A stretch of 64,000 nt of DNA, from the NCBI RefSeq assembly GCF_004365875.1, contig NZ_SODF01000004.1:1-64000 (forward strand), in the 5' to 3' direction. Source of the DNA: Kribbella kalugense (lineage in GTDB: Bacteria > Actinomycetota > Actinomycetes > Propionibacteriales > Kribbellaceae). The notes under the pieces are model-generated. The model made no database searches. It saw only the letters and a list, made by a program, of their open reading frames with translations, and was not told where the DNA came from. Positions 7,911-16,401 of the stretch are shown here, piece after piece (position 1 is the first letter of the stretch; each line of letters opens with the position of its first letter). A program made the translations under genes and the position numbers.

Positions 7911-8846
7911 GTGGTTGAGCACGAGCCGCGGCGCGTGCTGCTGGTGACGCACACCGGCCGGGAACAGGCGGTCGAGGTCGCACGCGAGGCGCACCGGTTG
8001 CTCACCGACGCCGGGATGCTGGTCCGGCTGCTCAGCGGTGAGGCGGAGGAGCTCAAGTTCGACCCGGTCGAGGTCGTCGACGACCCGGAGAAGGCCGCGA
8101 ACGACGTCGAGCTGATCATGGTGCTCGGCGGCGACGGCTCGATCCTTCGCGGCGCCGAGCTGGCCCGCCCGCACGGTACGCCGGTGCTCGGGGTGAACCT
8201 CGGTCATGTCGGGTTCCTGGCCGAGGCCGAGGTCGACGACCTGGAGCGGATCGTCCAGGTGGTGGTCGACCGCACATACACGGTCGAGGAGCGGATGACT
8301 CTGGCCGTTGATGTCCGGCTGGACGACGACCTGATCTTCGAGACCTGGGCGCTGAACGAGGCGAGCGTCGAGAAGGCCGCCCGCGAGAAGATGCTCGAGG
8401 TCCTGGTCGAGGTCGACGACCGACCGCTGTCCCGCTACGGCTGCGACGGCGTCGTGGTGGCGACGCCGACCGGCAGTACGGCGTACTCCTTCTCCGCGGG
8501 CGGACCGATCGTCTGGCCGGAGGTCGAGGCGATCCTGATGGTGCCGCTGAGCGCGCACGCGCTCTTCTCCCGGCCGATCGTGGTGGCGCCGACCTCTCGG
8601 CTGTCGATCCAGCTGGTCCCGTCCTGGCGCGGACGTGGTGTGCTGTGGTGCGACGGCCGGCGGATGGTCGAGGTGCCACCCGGCGCCGAGATCTCGGTCC
8701 GGCGGGGCATGACACCGGTCCGGCTGGCCCGGGCGCACGAGGCGCCGTTCACCGATCGGCTGGTGGCGAAGTTCGATCTCCCGGTGCTCGGCTGGCGTGG
8801 AGCCGCCGAGCGCAAACGCAACGGCAACGGACAACAGGAGACATAG
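7911..8846 (+). CDS. nadK: NAD kinase
   Basis: Phosphorylates NAD to NADP, using ATP or polyphosphate in actinobacteria. The 311-residue protein carries the ATP-binding 'VLGGDGSIL' near residue 73, 'GVNLGHVGFLAE' near 100, and the Gly-rich 'VVATPTGSTAYSFSAGGP' near 180. GTG 7911 has AGGAGG four bases upstream. Its stop codon TAG is formed across the junction with the inserted element at 8845. Without the insertion the frame would read eleven more codons into recN and stop at the TGA at 9049-9051, so the present C-terminus is slightly shortened. All catalytic parts lie well before that point. Confidence 0.96.
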   Translation: MVEHEPRRVLLVTHTGREQAVEVAREAHRLLTDAGMLVRLLSGEAEELKFDPVEVVDDPEKAANDVELIMVLGGDGSILRGAELARPHGTPVLGVNLGHVGFLAEAEVDDLERIVQVVVDRTYTVEERMTLAVDVRLDDDLIFETWALNEASVEKAAREKMLEVLVEVDDRPLSRYGCDGVVVATPTGSTAYSFSAGGPIVWPEVEAILMVPLSAHALFSRPIVVAPTSRLSIQLVPSWRGRGVLWCDGRRMVEVPPGAEISVRRGMTPVRLARAHEAPFTDRLVAKFDLPVLGWRGAAERKRNGNGQQET

Positions 8847-9008
8847 TGTCCCGTCAACGATGTAGAGCGACGCTATCGGCGCCCAGGCACGCACCTCGCG
8901 GCACTTGCCCAGCGCCCACGATGCTCCGCATCGAGGCCACTGACCAAGCACCCCGATGCACGCACCTGAACACCGCTATCGTTCGCTCTACATCATTGAC
9001 GGGACACT
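8845..9008. mobile_element. MITE-like element, 164 bp, with 26-bp terminal inverted repeats and 5-bp target duplication
   Basis: Terminal inverted repeats 8845-8870 and 8983-9008 are 26 bp with a single mismatch (position 14, C versus T); both outer ends read AGTGTCCCGTCAA. The pentamer GACAT lies directly outside each end, at 8840-8844 and 9009-9013, as a target-site duplication. Just inside, a 10-bp GCACGCACCT occurs near each end. There is no room for a transposase, so this is a non-autonomous element. Joining the flanks restores AACAGGAGACATGCTC, a compact ribosome site plus ATG for recN, which supports a recent clean insertion. I cannot assign it to an IS family from the ends alone. Confidence 0.9.
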
Positions 9009-9011
9009 GAC

Positions 9012-10742
9012 ATGCTCTCGGAGATCCGCATCACCGGGCTGGGCGTGATCGAGGACGCGACGTTGGACCTCGACCCGGGATTCACCGCCGTCACGGGGGA
9101 GACCGGGGCCGGTAAGACGATGGTCGTGACCGGGGTGAACATGTTGCTCGGCGGCCGCGCCGATAGCGGTCTGGTGCGGCACGGGACGCGGCGGGCGCGG
9201 GTCGAGGGTCGGGCCAGCAATGTGCCGAAGTCGATCGTGCAGCAGGCCGAGGACCGCGGCGGCGAGCTCGACGACGACGAGCTGCTGATCGCGCGGGAGC
9301 TTTCGTCCGAGGGTCGTTCGCGGGCGTTTCTCGGCGGTGCGTCGGTGCCGGTGTCCGTGCTGGGCGAGGTGTCCGGCGATCTGGTTGCGATTCACGGGCA
9401 GGCCGATCAGTGGCGGTTGCTCCAGCCGGCGCGGCAGCGCGAAACCCTGGATACCTTTGCAGGCAAGGCGGTTCTCGTCCCGCTGCAGGAGTACGCCGCC
9501 GCCTACAAACGGCACCGTGAGGTCGAGGCCGAGCTGATCGAGCTGACCACCCGCGAGCGTGATCGGCTGGCCGAGGCCGACCTGCTGCGGTTCGGATTGA
9601 ACGAGGTCGCCAAGGCCGAGCCGCTGTCCGGCGAGGACACCGAGCTCGCCGCCGAGGAGGAGCGGCTCGCGTACGCCGACGGTTTGCGTACGGCGGCGAC
9701 GACCGCGGGCGACGCACTCGCCTCCGAGGACCTCGACTCCACCCGGCCCAACGACGTACTCGGATTGCTCGCGCTGACCAAGCAGATGCTGGACGGCGAA
9801 CGCGAGCACGACCCCAAGCTCGCCGAGCTGGCGGACCGGGCGGGCGAACTCGGCTATCTCGCCGCCGATCTCGCCGGTGAGTTGTCGTCGTACGCCGCTG
9901 ATGTCGACACCGATCCGGCCCGGCTGGCCGTGGTGAGCGAGCGGCGTTCGCTGCTCACCAATCTGATCCGCAAGTACGGCGCCGAGCAGGGCACCGTAGA
10001 TGAGGTCCTCGATTGGACGAAGCGTTCGACGGCGCGGCTGGCCGAACTCGACGGCAGCGACGAGCGGGTCGAGCAGTTGACGGCAGAAGTGGCGGAGCTG
10101 GATGCGAAGCTCGCCGACCTCGGCCAACAGATGAGGGAAGCCCGGATCGAAGCGGCCGAACGGCTAGGCGTGCTGGTGTCCGAGGAGCTGTCCGGGCTGG
10201 CGATGCCGCACGCGACGCTGTCGGTCGAGGTGCACGAGACCACGGCCGGTCCGTTCGGGATCGACGAGGTCGAGTTCTGCTTCGCGGCGAACCCGGGCAG
10301 CCCGTCGCGCCCGCTGCAGAAGGCCGCGTCCGGCGGTGAGTTGTCGCGCGTGATGCTCGCCCTCGAGGTGATCCTGTCCGACACGCATCCCGTGCCGACA
10401 TTGGTGTTCGACGAGATCGACGCCGGGATCGGCGGGCGCGCCGCGGTCGAGGTCGGCAAGCGGCTGGCCCGGCTGGCCGAGAAGACCCAGGTGATCGTGG
10501 TCACCCACCTGCCGCAGGTCGCGGCGTTCGCGGACCGTCACGCCGTGGTGCTGAAGAGCGACGACGGTTCGGTCACCACCAGTGGATTGGTGGCCCTCGA
10601 CGATGACGCCCGGTTGAAGGAACTGTCCCGGATGATGGCCGGCCTGGAGAACTCCGATGCCGCGCAGGCGCACGCCGAGGAATTGCTCGCACTGGCGGCC
10701 GAGCGGCACAAACCGCGGAAAAAGGCTCGTTCCAAAGGATGA
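9012..10742 (+). CDS. recN: DNA repair protein RecN
   Basis: An SMC-like ATPase acting early in double-strand break repair. The 576-residue protein has Walker A 'VTGETGAGKTMV' at about residue 30, a long central coiled coil (about 150-370), the ABC signature 'ASGGELSRVMLA' near 445 and Walker B 'LVFDEIDAGIGG' near 470, followed by 'VIVVTHLPQVAAFAD'. The ATG at 9012 lies inside the GACAT duplication made by the inserted element. Its old AGGAG site now sits 170 bp away. The only purine-rich site left is GGGA at 9001-9004, inside the element's own end, so translation is probably weaker or dependent on the element. Confidence 0.96.
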   Translation: MLSEIRITGLGVIEDATLDLDPGFTAVTGETGAGKTMVVTGVNMLLGGRADSGLVRHGTRRARVEGRASNVPKSIVQQAEDRGGELDDDELLIARELSSEGRSRAFLGGASVPVSVLGEVSGDLVAIHGQADQWRLLQPARQRETLDTFAGKAVLVPLQEYAAAYKRHREVEAELIELTTRERDRLAEADLLRFGLNEVAKAEPLSGEDTELAAEEERLAYADGLRTAATTAGDALASEDLDSTRPNDVLGLLALTKQMLDGEREHDPKLAELADRAGELGYLAADLAGELSSYAADVDTDPARLAVVSERRSLLTNLIRKYGAEQGTVDEVLDWTKRSTARLAELDGSDERVEQLTAEVAELDAKLADLGQQMREARIEAAERLGVLVSEELSGLAMPHATLSVEVHETTAGPFGIDEVEFCFAANPGSPSRPLQKAASGGELSRVMLALEVILSDTHPVPTLVFDEIDAGIGGRAAVEVGKRLARLAEKTQVIVVTHLPQVAAFADRHAVVLKSDDGSVTTSGLVALDDDARLKELSRMMAGLENSDAAQAHAEELLALAAERHKPRKKARSKG

Positions 10743-10838
10743 AAACACGCATTGTAACGGTAATTTCATTGCGTGAACGAGGGCCTGCCGGGTAAATGAG
10801 CAGGGAAGGGGCTCTTGACATGGCAGGATGAGAGGGCG

Positions 10839-12020
10839 ATGAAACTGCCCAGCCTGCGGAGAGCGCGACCCACTGAACTGCCCGGCGTCACCGGAGTGGT
10901 CCGGCTGGATCGCCGTACCAAGAATCTGACCAAACGCCTCAAGGCCGGCGAGATCGCGGTCATCGACCATGTCGATCTGGACCGGGTCAGCGCCGAGGCC
11001 CTGGTCGACTGCAAGGTCGCCGGCGTGGTGAACGTGGCCGACTCGATCAGCGGCCGGTACCCGAACCTCGGCCCGGAGATCCTGGTCGAGGCCGGCATCC
11101 CGCTGGTCGACGGTGTCGGCCGTGAGGTGTTCTCGATCCTGCACGAGGGCGAGCAGGTCCGGCTCGACGACGGCACGCTGTACCGCGGCACGGAGGCGGT
11201 CGCGAAGGGCATCGCCCAGGACAGCAAGACGGTCGCCGAGCAGATGGATGATGCCCGGGCCGGGCTGTCCACGCAGCTCGAGGCGTTCACCGCGAACACG
11301 CTGGAGTACCTGCGCCGCGAGAAGGACCTCTTGCTCGACGGCGTCGGCGTACCCGAGATCCACACGCCGATGGACGGCAAGCACGTCCTGATCGTGGTCC
11401 GCGGGTACGACTACCGCGACGACCTGGTCGCGTTGAGGTCGTACATCCGCGAGTACCGGCCGGTGCTGATCGGTGTCGACGGCGGCGCGGACGCCCTGGT
11501 CGAGAACGGGTACGTCCCGGACCTGATCGTCGGCGACATGGACTCGGTCAAGGACGAGACGCTGAAGAGCGGCGCCGAGGTGGTCGTGCACGCGTACCGC
11601 GACGGTCGCGCGCCCGGGGCCGAGCGGCTGGAGCGGCTCGGTATCGAGTCGATCGAGTTCCCGGCCACCGGCACCAGCGAGGACGTCGCGATGCTGCTGG
11701 CCGATTCCAAGGGCGCCTCGCTGATCGTCGCGGTCGGCACCCACAACTCGCTGGTGGAGTTCCTGGACAAGGGCCGCTCCGGGATGGCGAGCACATTCAT
11801 CACCCGACTGCGGGTCGGTGCGAAGCTGGTGGACGCCAAGGGCGTCGGCCGGCTGTACCGCAGCCGGGTGTCCACTCTCCAGGTCGTCGCGCTCGCCGTG
11901 GCCGGCCTGTTCGCACTCGGCATGGCGCTGGTCGCGATCGGCGCCGACGACGTGCTCTGGTCGATCCTGCGGGCGCGCTGGAGCGACTTCGTCTATTGGA
12001 TCCGGGAGCTGTTCACGTGA
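10839..12020 (+). CDS. steA: SteA, putative cytokinetic ring / envelope protein (thiamin pyrophosphokinase-like fold)
   Basis: Homologue of corynebacterial SteA and mycobacterial Rv1697. The 393-residue protein has a conserved N-terminal region ending near 'IHTPMDGKHVLIVVRGYD', then a thiamin-pyrophosphokinase-like domain with 'GVDGGADALVENGY' and 'LIVGDMDSV' (about residues 208-235). One membrane helix lies near the C-terminus ('LQVVALAVAGLFALGMALVA'). It is not expected to make thiamin pyrophosphate; the family works with SteB in septum and envelope integrity. ATG 10839 follows GAGAGGG. Its stop overlaps the steB start by GTGA, so the pair is coupled. Confidence 0.9.
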   Translation: MKLPSLRRARPTELPGVTGVVRLDRRTKNLTKRLKAGEIAVIDHVDLDRVSAEALVDCKVAGVVNVADSISGRYPNLGPEILVEAGIPLVDGVGREVFSILHEGEQVRLDDGTLYRGTEAVAKGIAQDSKTVAEQMDDARAGLSTQLEAFTANTLEYLRREKDLLLDGVGVPEIHTPMDGKHVLIVVRGYDYRDDLVALRSYIREYRPVLIGVDGGADALVENGYVPDLIVGDMDSVKDETLKSGAEVVVHAYRDGRAPGAERLERLGIESIEFPATGTSEDVAMLLADSKGASLIVAVGTHNSLVEFLDKGRSGMASTFITRLRVGAKLVDAKGVGRLYRSRVSTLQVVALAVAGLFALGMALVAIGADDVLWSILRARWSDFVYWIRELFT

Positions 12021-12964
12021 TCGACTTTCGCTACCACATCGTCTCTATCGTGGCGATCTTCTTCGCTCTGGGCGCCGGTGTGGTGCTGGGCGCAGGCCCA
12101 TTGAAGGGCACCGCCAGCGAAGTCGTGGCGAGCCAGGCCGAGAAGGACCGCCAGCAGCTGTCCGACGCGCGGGACGAGCTGACCCAGCTGAAGGCCCTGG
12201 ACAAGTACCGCGACGACTACGTCGCGAAGGTCACCGCGGGCCTGACCAACGGCAAGCTGGCGAACAAGAAGATCGCGATCGTGACGATGCCGAGCGCCGA
12301 CAGCGACCTGAGCGACGGCGTCCAGGCCGAGCTGGAGAAGGCCGGCGGCGTGGTGACCACCAAGGTGGCGCTGGACGCGAAGCTGTTCGACACCGGTCAG
12401 CGTCAGCTGGTCGAGTCGCTGGTCCAGCAACTCGTGACCGCGGACATCGACGTTCCCAAGGACAGTACGACGTACCAGCGGGCCGGGCTGCTGCTGGCCC
12501 GCGGGATCGCGGCGAAGGAAGAAGGGAAGATCGGCGATGCGGACTCGACCCGGATCGTCAGCGGGCTGACCGGCGCGAAGCTGCTGTCGCTGAAGCCGTC
12601 GCAGGTCAAGGACCGGGCCAGCCTGATCGTGGTGATCGCCGCGAAGCCGCCGACGACGCCGCCGGACAATGCGACGTTCAACGACGCGCTGGACTTCATC
12701 AAGGGTCTGGACACCGGCAGCGGCGGCGTCGTGGTCGCGGGTACGCCGGACAGCGCGGCCGACGGTGGATTGATCAAGGCCTTGCGGAGTGACTCCGAGG
12801 CCACCAAGATCGTTTCCTCGGTGGACGTGGCCGATCTCCCCGCCGGCCAGATGACGGTTGTCTTCGCGCTGGTCGAGCAGGCCGGCGGCAAGGCGGGGCA
12901 GTACGGCGCGATCAACGCGAAGAACGGCGTCGCGCCGTCGGCCGTACAAATTAAGGACAACTGA
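12017..12964 (+). CDS. steB: SteB / MctB-type membrane protein
   Basis: Homologue of Rv1698 (called MctB, a copper-related outer-membrane protein in mycobacteria) and of corynebacterial SteB. The 315-residue protein opens with 'VIDFRYHIVSIVAIFFALG', the diagnostic N-terminal start of the family with one membrane helix. A coiled coil near 35-65 follows ('AEKDRQQLSDARDELTQLKA'), then an alpha/beta domain. The GTG at 12017 overlaps the steA stop. The family's copper-export role is debated; operon partnership with steA and envelope genes favours a cell-envelope role here. Confidence 0.88.
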   Translation: MIDFRYHIVSIVAIFFALGAGVVLGAGPLKGTASEVVASQAEKDRQQLSDARDELTQLKALDKYRDDYVAKVTAGLTNGKLANKKIAIVTMPSADSDLSDGVQAELEKAGGVVTTKVALDAKLFDTGQRQLVESLVQQLVTADIDVPKDSTTYQRAGLLLARGIAAKEEGKIGDADSTRIVSGLTGAKLLSLKPSQVKDRASLIVVIAAKPPTTPPDNATFNDALDFIKGLDTGSGGVVVAGTPDSAADGGLIKALRSDSEATKIVSSVDVADLPAGQMTVVFALVEQAGGKAGQYGAINAKNGVAPSAVQIKDN

Positions 12965-12965
12965 C

Positions 12966-13775
12966 GTGGGAATTCTGAGCGCTGCCGTCGCGGCGGCTGC
13001 CACCGCCGGCCTCGAGCGGGCGGCGGAGAAGCTGCCGAAGGAGAACCGGGAGCCGTTCGAGCGGACCAATCACCGTGGTGAGCCGGTGACGCTGCTCGAG
13101 GGTCCGGTCGCGGTGCTCGGTGCGCTGGTCGGTGTCGCGGCCTCGCGCGGCAACGGCAAGGTGAAGGCGGCCGCGCTGGTTGCCGGAGCGGTGTCGGGTG
13201 CGGTCGGCGCGTACGACGATCTGCGCGGGACCACGCAGGCCAAGGGATTCCGTGGCCACCTCAGCGCGTTGAAGCGCGGCGAGGTGACGAGCGGTGCGGT
13301 CAAGATCCTCGGCGTCGGGGCGGCCGGTCTCGCGGCCGCCGCACTGTTGCCGCGCAAGTCCCGTGGCGTGAAGGCCGTTGCCGGAGTAGTTGCCGACGGC
13401 GCCTTGATCGCCGGTACGGCGAACCTCACCAACCTCCTCGACCTGCGGCCGGGACGCGCGCTCAAGGCCGTTGCCGCGCTGAACGCACCGCTGGCCGCCG
13501 TCAACGGGCCGGCCGGCGCGGTCGTCGGCGCTGCCGCGGCCTCCGCACCGTCCGACCTCGGTGAGCGTTCGATGCTCGGCGACTGCGGCGCGAACGGCCT
13601 CGGCGCCATCACCGGTACGGCGCTGGCCGCGTCCCTGCCGCGCCCGCTCAAGACGCTCGTCCTCGCGGCCGTCGTCGGCCTGAACCTGGCCAGCGAGAAG
13701 GTCAGCTTCACCAAGGTCATCGCCGACACCCCGATCCTCGACAAGATCGACCAGTGGGGCCGACGACCCAGGTGA
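12966..13775 (+). CDS. MraY/WecA-like glycosyltransferase 4 family membrane protein
   Basis: A 269-residue membrane protein related to polyprenyl-phosphate sugar-phosphate transferases. Recognisable pieces are 'GAYDDLRG' near residue 80 (the paired Asp), 'ANLTNLLDLRPGRALK' near 153 (the N-x-x-N-x-x-D loop) and 'MLGDCGANGLGA' near 203 (the G-D-x-G-A loop). It is shorter than MraY (about 360) and its membrane segments are poor in large hydrophobics and rich in Ala/Gly/Val. Catalytic activity is therefore uncertain. It starts one base after the steB stop and its own stop overlaps the MurJ-like start, so it belongs to one envelope operon. Confidence 0.78.
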   Translation: MGILSAAVAAAATAGLERAAEKLPKENREPFERTNHRGEPVTLLEGPVAVLGALVGVAASRGNGKVKAAALVAGAVSGAVGAYDDLRGTTQAKGFRGHLSALKRGEVTSGAVKILGVGAAGLAAAALLPRKSRGVKAVAGVVADGALIAGTANLTNLLDLRPGRALKAVAALNAPLAAVNGPAGAVVGAAAASAPSDLGERSMLGDCGANGLGAITGTALAASLPRPLKTLVLAAVVGLNLASEKVSFTKVIADTPILDKIDQWGRRPR

Positions 13776-15355
13776 GTACGGGCGGTCGTGTCGCCCGCGC
13801 CGCGCTGCTTGTTGCGGCAGTTACCGTGCTGGCACGGCTGGTCGGGTTCGCCCGCTGGCTGGTGTTCTCGAAGACTGTCGGAGCCGGGTGCTTGGCTGAG
13901 GCCTACACGACGGCCAATCAGCTGCCCAACATCCTCTTCGAAGTTGTAGCTGGTGGGGCGTTGGCTGGTGCCGTGATCCCGGTGCTCGCCGGGCCGGTCG
14001 CGCGCGGGGACCGGGCTGCGCAGGGCCGGATCATCGGCGCGCTGCTCTCGTGGTCGTTCGTGTTGCTGGCGCCGATCGCCTTGCTGGCTTGGGTTCTGGC
14101 TGGTCGCTACACCGACGCGATGCTCGACCCCGGCGCCGACTGCGGCGGTACGACGGCGACCGCGACGCGGATGCTCGCGATCTTCGTTCCACAGGTGTTC
14201 GGGTACGCCGTCGCGGTGGTCGCGACCGCGGTTCTCCAATCCCACAAGCGTTTCGCGCCCGGTGCGTGGGCACCGCTGATCTCGAGTCTCGTAGTCGTTG
14301 CCACCTACCTGGTGTTCGCGGCTACCGCTCCCGATGCCGACGCGGCCTCCCGTGGCGCCACCAACCTGCTCGCCTGGGGCACGACCGCCGGCGTGCTCGC
14401 CCTGGCCCTGACCGTCCTGGTCCCGATGCTGTTCCTGCGGCTGCCGATCAAACCCACGCTGAGGCTGGACCCGGGCGTCGGTCCGATCCTCCGGAAGCTG
14501 GCGTTCGCCGGTTTGGCGGTGCTGGTCGCGCAGCAACTCACATTCGTCGTCACCACCTACCTGGCCAACCACCGTGGCGTTGCGGGCAGCATTGCGGTCT
14601 ACACCTGGGCCAACGCCGTCTACCTGCTGCCATACGCAGTACTGGCGGTGCCGATCACGACTGCGGTCTTCCCGCGTCTCGCTGCAGCTTTCGACGCAGG
14701 GGAGGGCTTCGACCGGTACGCCGCCGCGTCCACGCGGGCGGTGATGCTGGCCGGAGGTGCTGGAGCCGCCCTGCTGGTCGGTACGGCGGTCCCGGTCGCC
14801 AGGATCTTCGCGTACAACGACGGCGCGGTGCAGGAGACTCAGGCGACCTCACTGGCCAACGGTTTGATCGCGTTCGCTCCAGCGGCCATCGGGTTCGCAG
14901 TACTCATGCATGTCGGTCGGGTGCTCTACGCGCGGCACTGCGGTCGTGAGGTGGCCGTGGTGACGTCGGCGGCCTGGATCCTCGTCGCACTCGCCGGTGT
15001 GGTCCTGACGGCGCACTGGGACGCCGTACCGGCGCTGGCGGCCGCGATGTCGGTCGGCATGGTCGTTGGCGCGGTGGTGCTGCTCGGCGTACTGCGTCGT
15101 GAGGCAGGGCCAGGTGTACTCGCGGGATCCGGCCGTGCGACCCTTGCGGCATTGGCCGGCGCCGTACTGGCCGGCGCAGCGGGCTGGGCGGTCGCCCTGC
15201 CGGCCGGCAACGGCGGTGTGGGCAAAGCACTCGTGTTCGCGGTCCTCTCCGGCCTGGCCGTCGTCATCGTGTACGCCGGAATCGCCGTGGCCCTCGACCG
15301 GACCGACACCCGTGCTCTACTACGACGCGGATCTGCAGAGGAGACGACGCAATGA
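13772..15355 (+). CDS. MurJ/MviN-type lipid flippase-like membrane protein
   Basis: A polytopic membrane protein of the MOP exporter superfamily, 527 residues, about fourteen hydrophobic segments. The start 'AALLVAAVTVLARLVGFARWLVFSK'-type region, with 'TVGAGCLAEAYTTANQLPNILFE' behind it, matches the MurJ N-terminal signature, here G-C-L-A-E-A-Y in place of the usual G-x-x-x-x-A-D/Y. The family moves lipid II or related undecaprenyl-linked sugars across the membrane. It may not be the main MurJ: genomes of this group usually carry another at the chromosome-end cluster. GTG 13772 overlaps the previous stop (GTGA), and its stop overlaps the glycosyltransferase start (ATGA). Confidence 0.85.
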   Translation: MSTGGRVARAALLVAAVTVLARLVGFARWLVFSKTVGAGCLAEAYTTANQLPNILFEVVAGGALAGAVIPVLAGPVARGDRAAQGRIIGALLSWSFVLLAPIALLAWVLAGRYTDAMLDPGADCGGTTATATRMLAIFVPQVFGYAVAVVATAVLQSHKRFAPGAWAPLISSLVVVATYLVFAATAPDADAASRGATNLLAWGTTAGVLALALTVLVPMLFLRLPIKPTLRLDPGVGPILRKLAFAGLAVLVAQQLTFVVTTYLANHRGVAGSIAVYTWANAVYLLPYAVLAVPITTAVFPRLAAAFDAGEGFDRYAAASTRAVMLAGGAGAALLVGTAVPVARIFAYNDGAVQETQATSLANGLIAFAPAAIGFAVLMHVGRVLYARHCGREVAVVTSAAWILVALAGVVLTAHWDAVPALAAAMSVGMVVGAVVLLGVLRREAGPGVLAGSGRATLAALAGAVLAGAAGWAVALPAGNGGVGKALVFAVLSGLAVVIVYAGIAVALDRTDTRALLRRGSAEETTQ

Positions 15356-16380
15356 GGATCGGGCTGCTGCTCGCGGAGTCGCGAGGCGGCATCGGGCAGC
15401 ATGTTGCCTCGTTGGTGCCGCGGTTCGTCAGTGCGGGACACGAGGTGGTGGTCTGCGCCCCTCCGGGCACGGCCGAGCACTTCGAGTTCGGTCCGGCGAC
15501 CGTCGTCACGCAGGCCGCCGGGCTGCGGGGCTCCGACGTGATCCACGCACACGGCTACCGCGCCGGCATGACCGCGCTGCGCGACCGGTCGCGACTGCGC
15601 CCACTGATCGTCACCTGGCACAACGCAGTGATCGCGCCCGGGCCACGTGGCCTGATGATGCGGATGGGGCAGCGGCTGGTTGCTAGGGGCGCCGATCTGA
15701 CTCTGGGGGCCTCCAGCGACTTGGTGGAGCTGGCGAAGAGCCTTGGTGCTCGTAACGCCCAGTTGGCCCCGGTGGCGGCTCCTGCGATGCCCCGGATCCG
15801 CACACCGCGCGCAGACGTCCGTGCCGCCCTCGGTCTGAGCGAACAGCAGCCCATGGTCCTCACCGTGGGCCGGCTGGCTCCGCAGAAGGACTACCCGACC
15901 CTGCTGTCGGTCGCCACGCGGGTTCACGAGTCCACTCCGCACGCGGTGTTCGTGGTCGTCGGTGACGGGCCGTTGCGCGACAACCTGCAGGCGCGGATCG
16001 ACGCTGAGCAGTTGCCGGTCCGGCTGCTGGGTCACCGCAACGACGTGGCTGACCTGCTCGGCGCGGCCGATGTGTTCTTGCTCACGTCGCACTGGGAGGC
16101 GCGTGCTCTGGTGCTGCAGGAGGCCATGCAGGTCGGCGTACCGGTGGTGGCGACTGCGGTCGGCGGCGTACCCGAGCTGGTCGGGGACAGCGCCGTACTG
16201 GCGTTTCCCGGGGACGCGGACGGGTTGGCCGACGGTGTCCGGGCGGTACTCGCGGAGCCGGAGACGGCGAACGCTATGCGGACACGGGGCCTGGAGTTGT
16301 CCGCCCGGTGGATGGACGAAGACGCGGTGGCAAAGAATCTGCTCGACATCTACGCGGGTCTCGTCGCGACCGATGCTTGA
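15352..16380 (+). CDS. Glycosyltransferase family 4 protein
   Basis: A 342-residue GT-B retaining glycosyltransferase. The N-terminal domain has the 'SRGGIGQHVASLV' glycine loop at residue 9. The C-terminal domain starts near 168 with 'VLTVGRLAPQKDYPTLLSV', and the E-x7-E motif is 'EARALVLQE' near residue 246. The acceptor and sugar are unknown. Gene context (a MraY-like protein and a MurJ-like flippase directly before it, all overlapping) suggests a membrane-linked envelope glycan. ATG 15352 overlaps the previous stop. Confidence 0.9.
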   Translation: MRIGLLLAESRGGIGQHVASLVPRFVSAGHEVVVCAPPGTAEHFEFGPATVVTQAAGLRGSDVIHAHGYRAGMTALRDRSRLRPLIVTWHNAVIAPGPRGLMMRMGQRLVARGADLTLGASSDLVELAKSLGARNAQLAPVAAPAMPRIRTPRADVRAALGLSEQQPMVLTVGRLAPQKDYPTLLSVATRVHESTPHAVFVVVGDGPLRDNLQARIDAEQLPVRLLGHRNDVADLLGAADVFLLTSHWEARALVLQEAMQVGVPVVATAVGGVPELVGDSAVLAFPGDADGLADGVRAVLAEPETANAMRTRGLELSARWMDEDAVAKNLLDIYAGLVATDA

Positions 16381-16401
16381 CAAGAGGTAGGCTGAAGGCC
16401 C

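Noticed and set aside
8845..9008. Small RNA or riboswitch between nadK and recN
   Set aside because: Inverted ends with an exact flanking 5-bp duplication are better explained by a transposed element.
10747..10775. Inverted repeat ACGCA...TGCGT after recN as a terminator
   Set aside because: Only five paired bases with a long A/T-rich loop; too weak to call.
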